Below, piece after piece: positions 55,715-64,000 of a stretch of 64,000 nt of DNA (position 1 is the first letter of the stretch; every line of letters begins with the position of its first letter). The notes beneath the pieces are model-generated. The model was not told the DNA's origin and did not search any database. It was given only the letters and a program-made list of their open reading frames with translations. Origin of the DNA: Burkholderia aenigmatica (lineage in GTDB: Bacteria > Pseudomonadota > Gammaproteobacteria > Burkholderiales > Burkholderiaceae); contig NZ_CABVQC010000020.1 of the NCBI RefSeq assembly GCF_902499175.1, positions 52,227 to 116,226 on the forward strand, in the 5' to 3' direction. A program made the translations under genes and the position numbers.

Positions 55715-57211
55715 ATGTCATCCGACGATTCCCTGACTCACCCCTTGAACACCCGCGACGTACATCGTTGGGATGCCGAACACGATGTCGTGATCGTCGG
55801 CTTCGGCGCGGCCGGCGCCTGCGCGGCGATCGAAGCCGCGAGCGCCGGCGCCGACACGCTGATCGTCGAGCGCGCGTCGAGCTACGGCGGCACGAGCGCG
55901 CTGTCGGGCGGCGAGATCTACCTCGGCGGCAGCGGTGGCACGCCCGCGCAACGGCAGGCCGGCTTTACCGACGCCACCGAGGATCTGTACCGCTACCTGA
56001 TGCTGGCCGGCGGCCGCGACGCCGACGACGCGAAGGTGCGGCTCTACGCGAACGAAAGCCTGGCGCACCACGACTGGCTCGTCGCGCAGGGCCTCACGTA
56101 CAAGAACACGTTCATTGCCGAGCGGATCGTCGAACCGGAAACCGACGACTGCCTGATCTGGTCGGGCAGCGAGGAAGCCTGGCCGTTCAGCGAGGCGGCG
56201 AAGCCGTGCCCGCGCGGGCACACGCCGCAATGGCCGGGCTGGGGCGGCGGGCAGATGCTGATGCGCGTGCTGGCGGAACGCGTGGCGGCGCTCGGTGTCG
56301 CGACGCGCTACGACACGCGCGCGCAGGCATTGATCGTCGACGACGGCGGCGCCGTGCGTGGCGTCGTGCTGCGCGCGTATGGCGAGACGGCATTCGTGCG
56401 GGCACGTCGCGCGGTGATCCTGTGCGCGGGCGGCTTCGCGATGAATCGCGACATGGTGCGCCGGCATGCACCGCAGTTCCTGCGCTCGGACGAGCCGATC
56501 GGCGGCCCCGGCGACGATGGCTCGGGCATTTTGCTCGGCCAGAGCGCGGGCGGCGCGGCGATCCACATGGATCAGGGCTTCGTCAGCCTGCCGTTCTACG
56601 CGCCCGAATCGCTGATCCGGGGGATCTTCGTGAACGCGCGCGGGCAACGCTTCATCAACGAGGACGGCTATCACGGCCGCACGGGCCATCACGCGTTCCA
56701 CCAGGCCGACGACCGCATCTACCTGCTCGTCGACCAGGCGACGTACCAGGAACCGCCCGCGATCGCGCGGATCGGCATCGCGGCGGCCGGCGAAACGTGG
56801 GAGGAAGTCGAACGCGATCTGCAGATGCCGGCCGGCACGCTGACGGCCACCGTCGACGTCTACAACCGCCATGCGGCCGAAGGCGCCGATCCGCTGTTCC
56901 ACAAGGCGAAGAAATGGCTGCAGCCGCTGATCGAGCCGCCGTTCGTCGCGCTCGATTGCCGGATCGACTACGCGTTCTATCCGCACTTCACGCTCGGCGG
57001 GCTCGACACGCTGCCGACCGGGCAGGTGGTCGATGCGGCGCGCGCGCCGGTGCCGGGGCTCTACGCGGCGGGCCGCACGACCTGCGGGCTGCCGCGCTGG
57101 GGCGCCGGGTACAGCTCGGGGCTGTCGCTGGCCGACGCGACGTTCTTCGGCCGGCAGGCCGGGCGTCATGCCGCGCAAGCGGGGTGCGACGCACTGCGCA
57201 GTGCCGCGTAG
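55715..57211 (+). CDS. FAD-dependent dehydrogenase, KstD/fumarate-reductase-like
   Basis: 498 residues. The N-terminal FAD site GFGAAGACAAIEAASAGADTLIVER is followed by SSYGGTSALSGGEIYLGG, then FVNARGQRFINEDGY, and ends GLYAAGRTTCGLPRWGAGYSSGLSLADATFFGR. This is the FAD_binding_2 class of 3-ketosteroid-delta1-dehydrogenases and urocanate/fumarate reductases. The KstD-type 'GGxx..GG' and lack of a heme domain favour a ring-desaturating or enone-reducing dehydrogenase. It fits the local SDR and SnoaL set; the EtfAB pair at 19.5-21.2 kb could be its electron acceptor (speculative). Confidence 0.87.
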   Translation: MSSDDSLTHPLNTRDVHRWDAEHDVVIVGFGAAGACAAIEAASAGADTLIVERASSYGGTSALSGGEIYLGGSGGTPAQRQAGFTDATEDLYRYLMLAGGRDADDAKVRLYANESLAHHDWLVAQGLTYKNTFIAERIVEPETDDCLIWSGSEEAWPFSEAAKPCPRGHTPQWPGWGGGQMLMRVLAERVAALGVATRYDTRAQALIVDDGGAVRGVVLRAYGETAFVRARRAVILCAGGFAMNRDMVRRHAPQFLRSDEPIGGPGDDGSGILLGQSAGGAAIHMDQGFVSLPFYAPESLIRGIFVNARGQRFINEDGYHGRTGHHAFHQADDRIYLLVDQATYQEPPAIARIGIAAAGETWEEVERDLQMPAGTLTATVDVYNRHAAEGADPLFHKAKKWLQPLIEPPFVALDCRIDYAFYPHFTLGGLDTLPTGQVVDAARAPVPGLYAAGRTTCGLPRWGAGYSSGLSLADATFFGRQAGRHAAQAGCDALRSAA

Positions 57212-57231
57212 CGATTTCAGGCGGAAAACGA

Positions 57232-57268
57232 ACGACGCCCCGGGTAATCGCATTGCCCGGGGCGTCGT
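57232..57268. terminator. bidirectional terminator between convergent genes
   Basis: ACGACGCCCCGGG (57232-57244) pairs with CCCGGGGCGTCGT (57256-57268), 13 bp, and the loop can extend the stem by AAT/ATT. Short T-runs follow on both strands (CGTTTC on plus, CGTTTTCC on minus). It lies between converging genes. Confidence 0.8.
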
Positions 57269-57311
57269 CGTTTCAAGCCGCCAAGCGGCAACCAATCAGG
57301 CCAGCCGGTTC

Positions 57312-58976
57312 TTAGCCGAGATCGAGCGCGTTCGTCAGATCACCCGGCGGCGTCGCACCGCGCGCGGCGAACGCCTTGTTGCGCGCGACCACGCCGTCGA
57401 GCGGCGCGAGCCCGTGTACGCGGCTGATGAAGCGCAGGATCGAGTTCGTGTCGTACAGCGTGTGATCGACGAAACCCTTCTTCGCGAACGGTGAGATCAC
57501 GAGCGCCGGAATCCGCGAGCCCGGCCCCCAGCGATCGCCTTCCGGCGGCGCGACGTGATCCCACCAGCCGCCGTTCTCGTCGTGCGTCATCACGATCACG
57601 GTGTTGTCCCATTGCGGCCCGCGCCGGATATGGTCGATCACGGTCGCGATGTGACGGTCGCCCGATTCGATGTCCGCGTAGCCCGCGTGCATGTTCAGGT
57701 TGCCCTGCGGCTTGTAGAACGTGACGGCCGGCAGGCGGCCCGCGTCGATGTCGGCGATGAAGTGGTTGGTCGACGGCTCGTCGCCGAGCCCCGCGTCGCG
57801 CAGGTGCTTGCTGCGCGCGTCGGTGCCGGGCGCGTAGTTCTCGAAATAGTTGAACGGCTGGTGGTGGTACTGGAAATCCGGCACGGTACCCGTGTCGCGA
57901 TGCTCGAGCGCGTACTGCCACGCGCCGCTGTACCACGCCCAGTCGACGTTCTTTTCTGACAGGCGGTCGCCGATCGTCGCATAGCCCTGCGGTGGCATCA
58001 CGCGATGATCGGCCGGATCCGCATACGCAGCGTTGCCCGGATCGGGCGGCGGTACGTAGCTCGGCTGGTACGGCGGCGCCATCGTGTTCACCCCGTAGCC
58101 ATCCGGCGTCAGCGCGCCATCCGCCGCGAACTTCGGCGGGCCGTCGAGCGCGGACGCGGGCGAATCGTTGGCGAGTTTCAGGCGCGTACCGGCGGGATCG
58201 TCGCCTTCGACCTTCGACAGCAGTTTCGCCGCATGCGGATGCTTGTGCGCGTCCGGATACAGCGGCGGCTGCGCCGAGATCAGGAACATGTGGTTCATCC
58301 ACGAACCGCCGAAGGCCGCCATGAAGAAGTTGTCGCACAGCGTGTATTGCCGCGCGAGATTCCACAGTCGCAGCGTATCGGCCGAATTGCGGTAGTGACC
58401 CATCACGAGGCCGCCGGAATCGGCCCACGCGGCGAACTGGTTGTTGCGGCCGGCCGCGATCTGCATCTGGTTCTGGTAGAAGCGGTGCCACAGATCGCGC
58501 GTGATCACGCCGTTCGGCAGCGCCTTGCCCTGTACGTCCGTGATCAGGAACGGCGCGTTCGGCAGTTTGTCGATGTCGCGTTCGGCGATCGCATAGCGCT
58601 TGCCGTCTACTTCCTGCGCCTGCGGCACGAGCCCGCCCCAGATCTTCGGCAGCACGGGCAGCGGCGTCGTGCCGTCACGATCGAGCTGCTGCGCGTGCTC
58701 GGGCCGCACCTCGCTCAACGGATGCTGAACGCCCGGAAAATCGCCGTACAGGTTCGCGAAGCTGCGGTTTTCCGCATAGATCACGACGATGTGGCGCACG
58801 CGCTGGCGCAACGCTTCGTCGATGCGCTGGTCGGCGGCGGAACGCGGCGCGCTGCCTGCCACGGTTTCACAGCCGCTGAGCGCGACGCCCGCACCGAGCG
58901 CGGCGAGGCCGCCGAGCACACGGCGGCGGTCGGGATCGGCGGGAAGGTCGTCGGGGCGATCGGGCGTGTCGTTCAC
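57312..58976 (-). CDS. AcpA-like acid phosphatase/phosphoesterase (phospholipase C superfamily)
   Basis: 554 residues from GTG 58976 with GAGGA upstream; the frame is open to 59063. The N-terminus has a twin-arginine signal (DRRRVLGGLAALGAGVALSGC), ending in a cysteine that could also be lipidated. The catalytic core matches the phosphoesterase family of PLC and Francisella AcpA: HIVVIYAENRSFANLYGDFPG, GSWMNHMFLI and VIVMTHDENGGWWDHVAPP. It is exported by Tat and likely releases phosphate from phosphomonoesters. A Pho-box-like sequence lies 120 bases upstream. Confidence 0.88.
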   Translation of the reverse strand: MNDTPDRPDDLPADPDRRRVLGGLAALGAGVALSGCETVAGSAPRSAADQRIDEALRQRVRHIVVIYAENRSFANLYGDFPGVQHPLSEVRPEHAQQLDRDGTTPLPVLPKIWGGLVPQAQEVDGKRYAIAERDIDKLPNAPFLITDVQGKALPNGVITRDLWHRFYQNQMQIAAGRNNQFAAWADSGGLVMGHYRNSADTLRLWNLARQYTLCDNFFMAAFGGSWMNHMFLISAQPPLYPDAHKHPHAAKLLSKVEGDDPAGTRLKLANDSPASALDGPPKFAADGALTPDGYGVNTMAPPYQPSYVPPPDPGNAAYADPADHRVMPPQGYATIGDRLSEKNVDWAWYSGAWQYALEHRDTGTVPDFQYHHQPFNYFENYAPGTDARSKHLRDAGLGDEPSTNHFIADIDAGRLPAVTFYKPQGNLNMHAGYADIESGDRHIATVIDHIRRGPQWDNTVIVMTHDENGGWWDHVAPPEGDRWGPGSRIPALVISPFAKKGFVDHTLYDTNSILRFISRVHGLAPLDGVVARNKAFAARGATPPGDLTNALDLG

Positions 58977-59451
58977 GTCGGGGGTTCCTCGAATGGGCGG
59001 GTGGACGGGGGCATCATTCGCTGTGGCGTCGCACAGGCTGCCGCGCCGCAGGATGGAAAGCAATGGCCGGCGTTGCGTGCCGGCCGCTTCGGCATGACTG
59101 TCACAAAAATGTCATGAGTGCGACTATAACGCGGCAACGGGGGCAGATGAAAGGTGTTTGTCGGACGAATCGAGGCACGCCTCGGGCCATGCGCGACGCC
59201 CGCGCGCGAACTAGACTGGATTCAGGGGCGGCGCGTCGCGGCGTGCCGCCCGGGCGAGGATTGCCCGGCGGCGCCGGCCGACGGCGTCGTCGCGGCGCCA
59301 TTGATGCGACGAACGAGGCGTTGAAGCGAGGCGACGATGGCGTGGATGAAGGCCGCTTCCGCATGGCCGCCGATGCCGCGCGCCGGCTGCGCGCGTGTCC
59401 GCGCACGTTCGCCGTGCCGCGCAGCGTAGCGCGCACGTCCGGCCCGATGCC
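58977..59451. other. intergenic stretch between divergent phosphatase and protease genes
   Basis: About 475 bases without a clear gene. It contains the Pho-box-like element at 59098-59115 and a TATAAC at 59125-59130. From 59140 on it is GC-rich with only overlapping frames lacking domains. Confidence 0.4.
59098..59130 (+). promoter_or_regulatory. Pho-box-like element with -10 hexamer
   Basis: CTGTCAC AAAA ATGTCAT (59098-59115) is a direct repeat of TGTCA spaced 11 bases apart, close to the PhoB consensus CTGTCATA(A/T)A(A/T)CTGTCA(C/T). TATAAC starts 9 bases after it, the geometry of PhoB-driven promoters, pointing toward the plus strand (protease gene) although the nearer phosphate-related gene is the divergent phosphatase. 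Confidence 0.55.
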
Positions 59452-61434
59452 ATGGACAGGAAATTCGACTACCCGGGATTGCTGATCGCGGCGGGCTTCT
59501 TCGTGCTGTTCGCCGCGCAGTTGCTGATGCTGCATCCGTCGTCGGCGTCGATCGCGTACAGCGATTTTCACCGACTGGTCGCCGCACGGCTCGTCGACGA
59601 TCTCGAGGTCGGCCCCGCGTCGATCTCGGGCACGCTGAAGATGCCGCAGGCCGGCGCGATGCTGCCGGCCTCCGAAACCGCGGCCGTGCAGCAGGCCGGC
59701 GCGCCGTGGCGCTTCACGACCAACCGCGTGACCGACGAACACCTGACCGACACGCTGACCGCCGCCGGCATCCGCTATCACGGCGCGCCCGACACGAGCT
59801 GGATCGCATCGCTTGCGTCGTGGCTGCTGCCGCTCGTGCTGTTCGTGTTCATCTGGAACATGATGCTGCGCAGGCGCGGCGGGCTGCAGGATTTCACCGG
59901 GATGGGCAAGAGCCGCGCGCGCGTGTACGTGCAGCAGGAAACCGGCATCACGTTCGACGATATCGCGGGTATCGATGAAGCGAAGGCCGAGCTGCAGCAG
60001 CTCGTCGCGTTCCTGCGCAACCCCGACCGCTACCAGCGGCTCGGCGGCAAGATCCCGAAGGGCGTCCTCGTGGTCGGCGCGCCGGGCACCGGCAAGACGC
60101 TGCTCGCGCGCGCGGTGGCCGGCGAGGCGGCCGTGCCGTTCTTTTCGATCAGCGGCTCGGCATTCGTCGAGATGTTCGTCGGCGTGGGCGCGGCGCGCGT
60201 GCGCGACCTGTTCGAGCAGGCGCAGCAGAAGGCGCCGTGCATCGTGTTCGTCGACGAGCTCGATGCGCTCGGCAAGGTGCGCGGCGTCGGCCCGATGTCG
60301 GGCAACGACGAACGCGAGCAGACGCTCAACCAGTTGCTTGTCGAGATGGACGGCTTCCAGGCCGGTTCCGGCGTGATCATCATGGCCGCGACGAACCGGC
60401 CCGAGATCCTCGATCCCGCGCTGCTGCGGCCGGGCCGCTTCGATCGCCACATCGCGATCGACCGGCCCGACGTGAACGGCCGCCGGCAGATCCTCGGCGT
60501 GCACGTGAAGCGCGTGAAGCTCGCGGCGGACGTCGATCTCGGCGAACTCGCGTCGCGCACGCCGGGCTTCGTCGGCGCCGATCTCGCGAACGTCGTCAAC
60601 GAGGCCGCACTGCATGCGGCCGAACTTGGCAAGCCGGCGATCGGCATGACCGACTTCGACGAGGCGATCGACCGCGCGTTGACGGGCCTCGAGCGCAAGA
60701 GCCGCGTGATGAACGCACAGGAGAAGCTGACCATCGCGTATCACGAGGCCGGCCACGCGCTCGTCGCGGAAAGCCGCGCGCATTGCGATCCGGTGAAAAA
60801 GGTGTCGATCATTCCGCGCGGCGTCGCGGCGCTCGGCTATACGCAGCAGGTGCCGACCGAGGATCGCTACGTGTTGCGCCGGAGCGAGCTGCTCGACCGG
60901 ATCGATGCGCTGCTCGGCGGGCGCGTGGCCGAGGAGCTCGTGTTCGGCGACGTGTCGACGGGCGCGCAGAACGATCTCGAACGCGCGACCGCGATGGCGC
61001 GCCACATGGTCATGCAGTACGGGATGAGCGAGAAGATCGGGCTCGCGACGTTCGACGACGGCGATGCGCGCACGGGCATACCCGGCGCATGGCATGCGGG
61101 CGACGGGCGCTGCAGCGAGCACACCGCACGGATGATCGACGACGAGGTGCGCACGTTGCTGACCGACGCGCATGCACGAGTCGCGATGACGCTCGGCGAA
61201 CGCCGCGATGCGCTTGAACGCATCGCGCGCCGGCTGCTGCAATGCGAGGTGCTCGAGCGCGACGCGTTGCAGGCGTTGATCGACGGGCGCGCCGAACCGT
61301 CGTCCGCCACGGCGCCGGTGTCCGCGCCCGACGACGGGGCCGGCGCACGCGGCGGCGCGATCGAAACGGAGCAGGCATCCGCGGTCGAGCGCGATTTCGT
61401 CGCGTACGGGCCGCCACGCGAACCCGAGCGCTGA
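59452..61434 (+). CDS. ftsH: FtsH-type ATP-dependent zinc metalloprotease (paralogue)
   Basis: 660 residues from ATG 59452. Two N-terminal membrane helices (about 8-27 and 117-137) enclose a periplasmic domain. The AAA+ module has Walker A GAPGTGKT at 209-216, pore loop [14 protein letters not shown], Walker [12 protein letters not shown] and arginine-finger region RPGRFDRHI. The zinc site is HEAGH at 431-435. It degrades membrane and cytosolic proteins. The housekeeping ftsH of Burkholderia sits next to rrmJ and folP, so this one, beside an OsmC-like and the otsA gene, is a second, probably stress-linked copy. Confidence 0.93.
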   Translation: MDRKFDYPGLLIAAGFFVLFAAQLLMLHPSSASIAYSDFHRLVAARLVDDLEVGPASISGTLKMPQAGAMLPASETAAVQQAGAPWRFTTNRVTDEHLTDTLTAAGIRYHGAPDTSWIASLASWLLPLVLFVFIWNMMLRRRGGLQDFTGMGKSRARVYVQQETGITFDDIAGIDEAKAELQQLVAFLRNPDRYQRLGGKIPKGVLVVGAPGTGKTLLARAVAGEAAVPFFSISGSAFVEMFVGVGAARVRDLFEQAQQKAPCIVFVDELDALGKVRGVGPMSGNDEREQTLNQLLVEMDGFQAGSGVIIMAATNRPEILDPALLRPGRFDRHIAIDRPDVNGRRQILGVHVKRVKLAADVDLGELASRTPGFVGADLANVVNEAALHAAELGKPAIGMTDFDEAIDRALTGLERKSRVMNAQEKLTIAYHEAGHALVAESRAHCDPVKKVSIIPRGVAALGYTQQVPTEDRYVLRRSELLDRIDALLGGRVAEELVFGDVSTGAQNDLERATAMARHMVMQYGMSEKIGLATFDDGDARTGIPGAWHAGDGRCSEHTARMIDDEVRTLLTDAHARVAMTLGERRDALERIARRLLQCEVLERDALQALIDGRAEPSSATAPVSAPDDGAGARGGAIETEQASAVERDFVAYGPPREPER

Positions 61435-61517
61435 AGATGCCGTGAACCTGCGAGCGGCGCGCGTCGATGCGACGGCGTGCCGGCCTTCCTTTCCCTGTTG
61501 ATCTCCACGGAGTCGCC

Positions 61518-61985
61518 ATGAGCGAGGCGCACGTATCGGTCGATGTCGCGCAGCAGGCGCGTTTCTGTTTCGAAGTGGTATTTGCCGGCACGACGCTGGC
61601 ACCGGTGCTCACCGACGAACCGCCGCCGCTCGGCGACGGACGCGGGCCGAATCCGATCCGGCTGCTGGCCGCGGCCGTCGCGACCTGTCTCGCGGCGAGC
61701 CTGCAGTTCGCGTTGGAAAAACAGCATGTCGATCCGCAGCCGATTGCCGCGCACATCGACGTCGACATGGTGCAGAACGAAGCGGGCAGGGTACGGGTGG
61801 GCGGGATGGCCGTCCGGCTGTCGATAGGCAAGACGTGGGCCGATCTCGCGGCGGCGACGCGCGTGCTCGATCAGTTCGATGCGTATTGCGTACTGACGGA
61901 GAGCCTGCGCGAAGGCATTCCGGTTTCGGTCGACCTGTGCGATGTGAACGGCGCAGCGCTCGAATATGCAACGACGGACGCGTGA
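61518..61985 (+). CDS. OsmC family peroxiredoxin-like protein
   Basis: 155 residues; GGAG before ATG 61518. The OsmC/Ohr fold carries its two redox cysteines, Cys57 in AVATCLAASLQFAL and Cys124 in DAYCVLTESL. It lacks the Ohr-specific opening, so it belongs to the broader OsmC branch that reduces organic hydroperoxides or has thiol roles. It starts 83 bases after the ftsH-like gene, likely in one transcript. Confidence 0.88.
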   Translation: MSEAHVSVDVAQQARFCFEVVFAGTTLAPVLTDEPPPLGDGRGPNPIRLLAAAVATCLAASLQFALEKQHVDPQPIAAHIDVDMVQNEAGRVRVGGMAVRLSIGKTWADLAAATRVLDQFDAYCVLTESLREGIPVSVDLCDVNGAALEYATTDA

Positions 61986-61992
61986 GCGCGCG

Positions 61993-63399
61993 TCAGGATT
62001 CGGTTGCGGCCGCGACTTCGGCGGCTTCGGCGAGCGCGTCGAGAAAGCGCGTGCGCCACCAGTGCACGTCGCTCTTGCGCACGATCGCCATCAGCGCCGC
62101 GTGCCGCTGGCGACGCTCTTCGAGCGGCATCGTGAGCGCGCGCTGGATCGCCTGCGCGGTGCCTTGCGTGTCGTACGGATTGACGAGCAGCGCCGACTTC
62201 AACTGCTCGGCCGCGCCGGCGAAACGCGACAGCACGAGCACACCCGGGTCGGCTGCGTCCTGCGCGGCGAGAAATTCTTTCGCGACGAGATTCATCCCGT
62301 CGCGCAAAGGCGTGACGAGCGCGACGCGGCATGCGCGATAGAGGCCGGGCAAGCGCTTGCGCGCGACGGTGCGGTGAATGTAGCGCATCGGCATCCATTC
62401 GAGTTCGCCGTAGTCGCCGTTGATCGCGCCGCACAGACTGTCCATCTCACGCCGCAGGTCGTCGTACGCGCCGAGATCCTCGCGGCTCGGCGCGGCGATC
62501 TGGATCAGCGTCGCGCGGTTGCGGTTCTCCGGATATTGTTCGAGCAACTGACGGAACGCATGCACGCGCTGCGGCAGCCCCTTCGTGTAGTCGAGCCGGT
62601 CGACGCCGACCAGCAACTGGCGGCGGGAATATTCGTCGCGCATCCGCTCGAACATGTCGATCCCGTCTCGATCGCGCGCGAGCGATTCGAACTCGTCGAC
62701 GTTGATGCCGATCGGGAAGGCGCCGGCCGACAGCGTGCGGCCGAATGCTTGCAGGCGGCCGTCGGGCAGCCGCGCGGCGCCGGCTTCCGCTTCGACGTAA
62801 TGCTCGAAGTGGAGCAGATCCGACTCGGTCTGGAAGCCGACGAGATCGTACGCGAACAGCGAGCGCATCAGCCATTCGTGTTCCGGGATCGCGGCCATGA
62901 TCGGCGGCGGCGGCATCGGGATGTGCAGGAAGAAGCCGATCGGATTCGTGCAGCCCATCGCGCGCAGCTCGGCGGCGAGCGGAATCAGCTGGTAGTCGTG
63001 GACCCAGATGGTGTCGTCGGGCCGCAGCAGCGTGCGCAGCTTGCGTGCGAACAGCTGGTTCACACGCCGGTAGCCGTCGGCGAAGCGACGGTCGAACTGA
63101 GCGAGATCGAGCCGGTAGTGAAACACCGGCCACAGCACGTTGTTCGAATAGCCGAGGTAGTACGCGTCGTAATCCTGCGGGTCGAGATCGATGGTCGCGA
63201 GCTGGATGCCGCCGACGTTCTGGATCTGCACCTCGTCGCCATGCGTGGGCTGATCGTCGCCGCCGCGCAGCCTGCCGCTCCAGCCGAACCAGACACCGCC
63301 GGTTTCCTGCAGGCTGTCTTTCACGGCGACGGCGAGCCCGCCGGCCGCAGCTTTACGGGGATCTGCAATGCGATTGGATACGACGACGAGTCGGCTCAC
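61993..63399 (-). CDS. otsA: alpha,alpha-trehalose-phosphate synthase (UDP-forming)
   Basis: 468 residues from GTG 63399, preceded by AGGAGAG. Family 20 glycosyltransferase features: N-terminal RLVVVSNRIADPRK, AAGGLAVAVKDSL, GVWFGWSGR, the WVHDYQLIPLA catalytic region, VGVDRLDYTKGLPQR and DGMNLVAKEFLA. It makes trehalose-6-phosphate from UDP-glucose and glucose-6-phosphate, an osmoprotectant route. No otsB is adjacent in the window. It converges on the OsmC-like gene with 7 bases between. Confidence 0.95.
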   Translation of the reverse strand: MSRLVVVSNRIADPRKAAAGGLAVAVKDSLQETGGVWFGWSGRLRGGDDQPTHGDEVQIQNVGGIQLATIDLDPQDYDAYYLGYSNNVLWPVFHYRLDLAQFDRRFADGYRRVNQLFARKLRTLLRPDDTIWVHDYQLIPLAAELRAMGCTNPIGFFLHIPMPPPPIMAAIPEHEWLMRSLFAYDLVGFQTESDLLHFEHYVEAEAGAARLPDGRLQAFGRTLSAGAFPIGINVDEFESLARDRDGIDMFERMRDEYSRRQLLVGVDRLDYTKGLPQRVHAFRQLLEQYPENRNRATLIQIAAPSREDLGAYDDLRREMDSLCGAINGDYGELEWMPMRYIHRTVARKRLPGLYRACRVALVTPLRDGMNLVAKEFLAAQDAADPGVLVLSRFAGAAEQLKSALLVNPYDTQGTAQAIQRALTMPLEERRQRHAALMAIVRKSDVHWWRTRFLDALAEAAEVAAATES

Positions 63400-63568
63400 C
63401 AGCTCTCCTGACGATTGTTGGGGGAAAGGTTCGTGCGGCCGTGGCGCGAGAAGCAGACGCCGCCATCGACGCGCGGGGCGCGAAGCGATGGGGCCGCAAT
63501 GCGATCGGAAGGGAGTCAGGGCACGCGATTCGCCGTCCGAACGGGGAGTGCTTTTTTAAGCATACTCG

Positions 63569-63736
63569 TCATTCGTTGGTTTTAAAAGTCTGCGTCGGCG
63601 GGCGATGCGCGTGCGAATGCAGCGCGATCTCCATGTCATGGGTAGGGCAACGCACGAAACACGGGGCGGGATCGAAACTTGCGCAACGCTGCACATGCAG
63701 CGCGTAGGGCGTGCGATCGTTCGTGACGATGCGCAT
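63569..63736 (-). CDS. possible small Cys/His-rich protein
   Basis: A 55-codon frame starts at ATG 63736 and ends TGA 63569: it opens MRIVTNDRTPYALHVQRC and continues through FVRCPTHDMEIALHSHAHR, with three cysteines and five histidines. Composition looks protein-like rather than random, and third codon positions are G/C-rich. There is no clear ribosome site. If real it would be a small soluble, possibly metal-binding protein upstream of otsA on the same strand. Confidence 0.4.
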   Translation of the reverse strand: MRIVTNDRTPYALHVQRCASFDPAPCFVRCPTHDMEIALHSHAHRPPTQTFKTNE

Positions 63737-63910
63737 TTCAGGGCACGCGCACGAGGTCGCACCGGTCGACAGCGACGACCGCTGATGACGCGGTTACGTC
63801 GACGTGCGAGCTACTCGCACGCGTGCCGCGAACGCGCGACACGAATCGGCGAAGCACGATGTCGTGCGCGCGCACAGGCCGCGCCGGACGGCGACGATGC
63901 ACGGCACGCA

Positions 63911-64000
63911 CCGCGTGCCGCGTGCCGCACACCGCACACCGCACACCGCACACCGCACACCGCACACCGCACACCGCACACCGCACACCGCACACCGCAC
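63911..64000. repeat. heptanucleotide tandem repeat running off the window end
   Basis: Two copies of CCGCGTG (63911-63924) are followed by about 10.9 perfect copies of CCGCACA (63925-64000), continuing past the window. The unit length is 7, so all three frames read the same seven-residue pattern (on minus, RCAVCGV). It is a simple-sequence repeat prone to copy-number change. The rest of 63737-63910 shows no gene. Confidence 0.9.

Noticed and set aside
59101..61602. 833-codon minus-strand frame across the ftsH and osmC genes
   Set aside because: It is the antisense of two clear genes; its Arg/His/Asp-rich translation is the usual mirror of GC-rich codons.
63794..64000. minus-strand frames reading repeated RCAVCGV
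   Set aside because: Produced by the 7-base repeat in every frame; no sensible start or domain.
63911..64000. CRISPR array
   Set aside because: Units are 7 bases with no spacers, so it is a simple tandem repeat.

Overview
The window looks like a chromosomal segment of a Burkholderia species, most likely of the B. cepacia complex. The basis is very high G+C with strongly G/C-ending codons, and gene content typical of the group: a GTP-type PEP carboxykinase, paired DUF1302/DUF1329 genes, a cobalamin-riboswitch TonB receptor, a second FtsH, and an EtfB that starts at TTG. This is inference from gene content; no rRNA, tRNA, insertion sequence, integrase or CRISPR array was seen.

Layout. 1-1268: the N-terminal 422 codons of a DHA2-type MFS drug exporter. 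1269-2516: a long gene-free stretch that becomes AT-rich before the first cluster. 2517-10722: seven tightly packed plus-strand genes. They encode a cyanobacterial acyl-ACP-reductase-like protein, a PP-loop ATPase with a zinc ribbon and extra cysteines, an FrsA-like alpha/beta hydrolase, and a complete exporter (lipoprotein periplasmic adaptor, ABC ATPase, ABC-2 permease, NodT-type outer-membrane factor). I do not recognise this as a described pathway, and it is the best candidate here for an undescribed small-molecule make-and-export system.

10828-21704: a catabolic block. On the minus strand are mhpE, mhpF and mhpD type genes, a DUF1329/DUF1302 pair and an SDR. On the plus strand are a meta-cleavage-type hydrolase, an SDR, etfB, etfA and a PaaY-like hexapeptide protein. 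A second block at 43.8-57.2 kb carries EthD and SnoaL-like small proteins, six further SDRs, an NAD-dependent epimerase-like gene and a KstD-like FAD dehydrogenase. A third set at 31.7-35.4 kb (two A/B-barrel genes, a quinone oxidoreductase, two SDRs) lies divergent from an AraC-type regulator. Together they suggest breakdown of one or more alicyclic or aromatic compounds, but no ring hydroxylase or ring-cleaving dioxygenase lies in the window.

21.8-43.7 kb holds mixed genes: small membrane proteins, a DUF1326/DUF2182 pair, a cupin, an Lrp/LysE divergent pair, GNAT enzymes, a BtuB-like receptor under a cobalamin riboswitch, a YbaK / DauR-like / PLP-dehydratase set, a TetR remnant, proline dehydrogenase, a hydrolase and a NUDIX enzyme. 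pckG at 48844-50709 has a classic intrinsic terminator. 57.3-63.4 kb has an AcpA-like phosphatase and a likely stress group (FtsH paralogue, OsmC-like peroxidase, OtsA), with a Pho-box-like element between phosphatase and protease. The window ends in a heptanucleotide tandem repeat.
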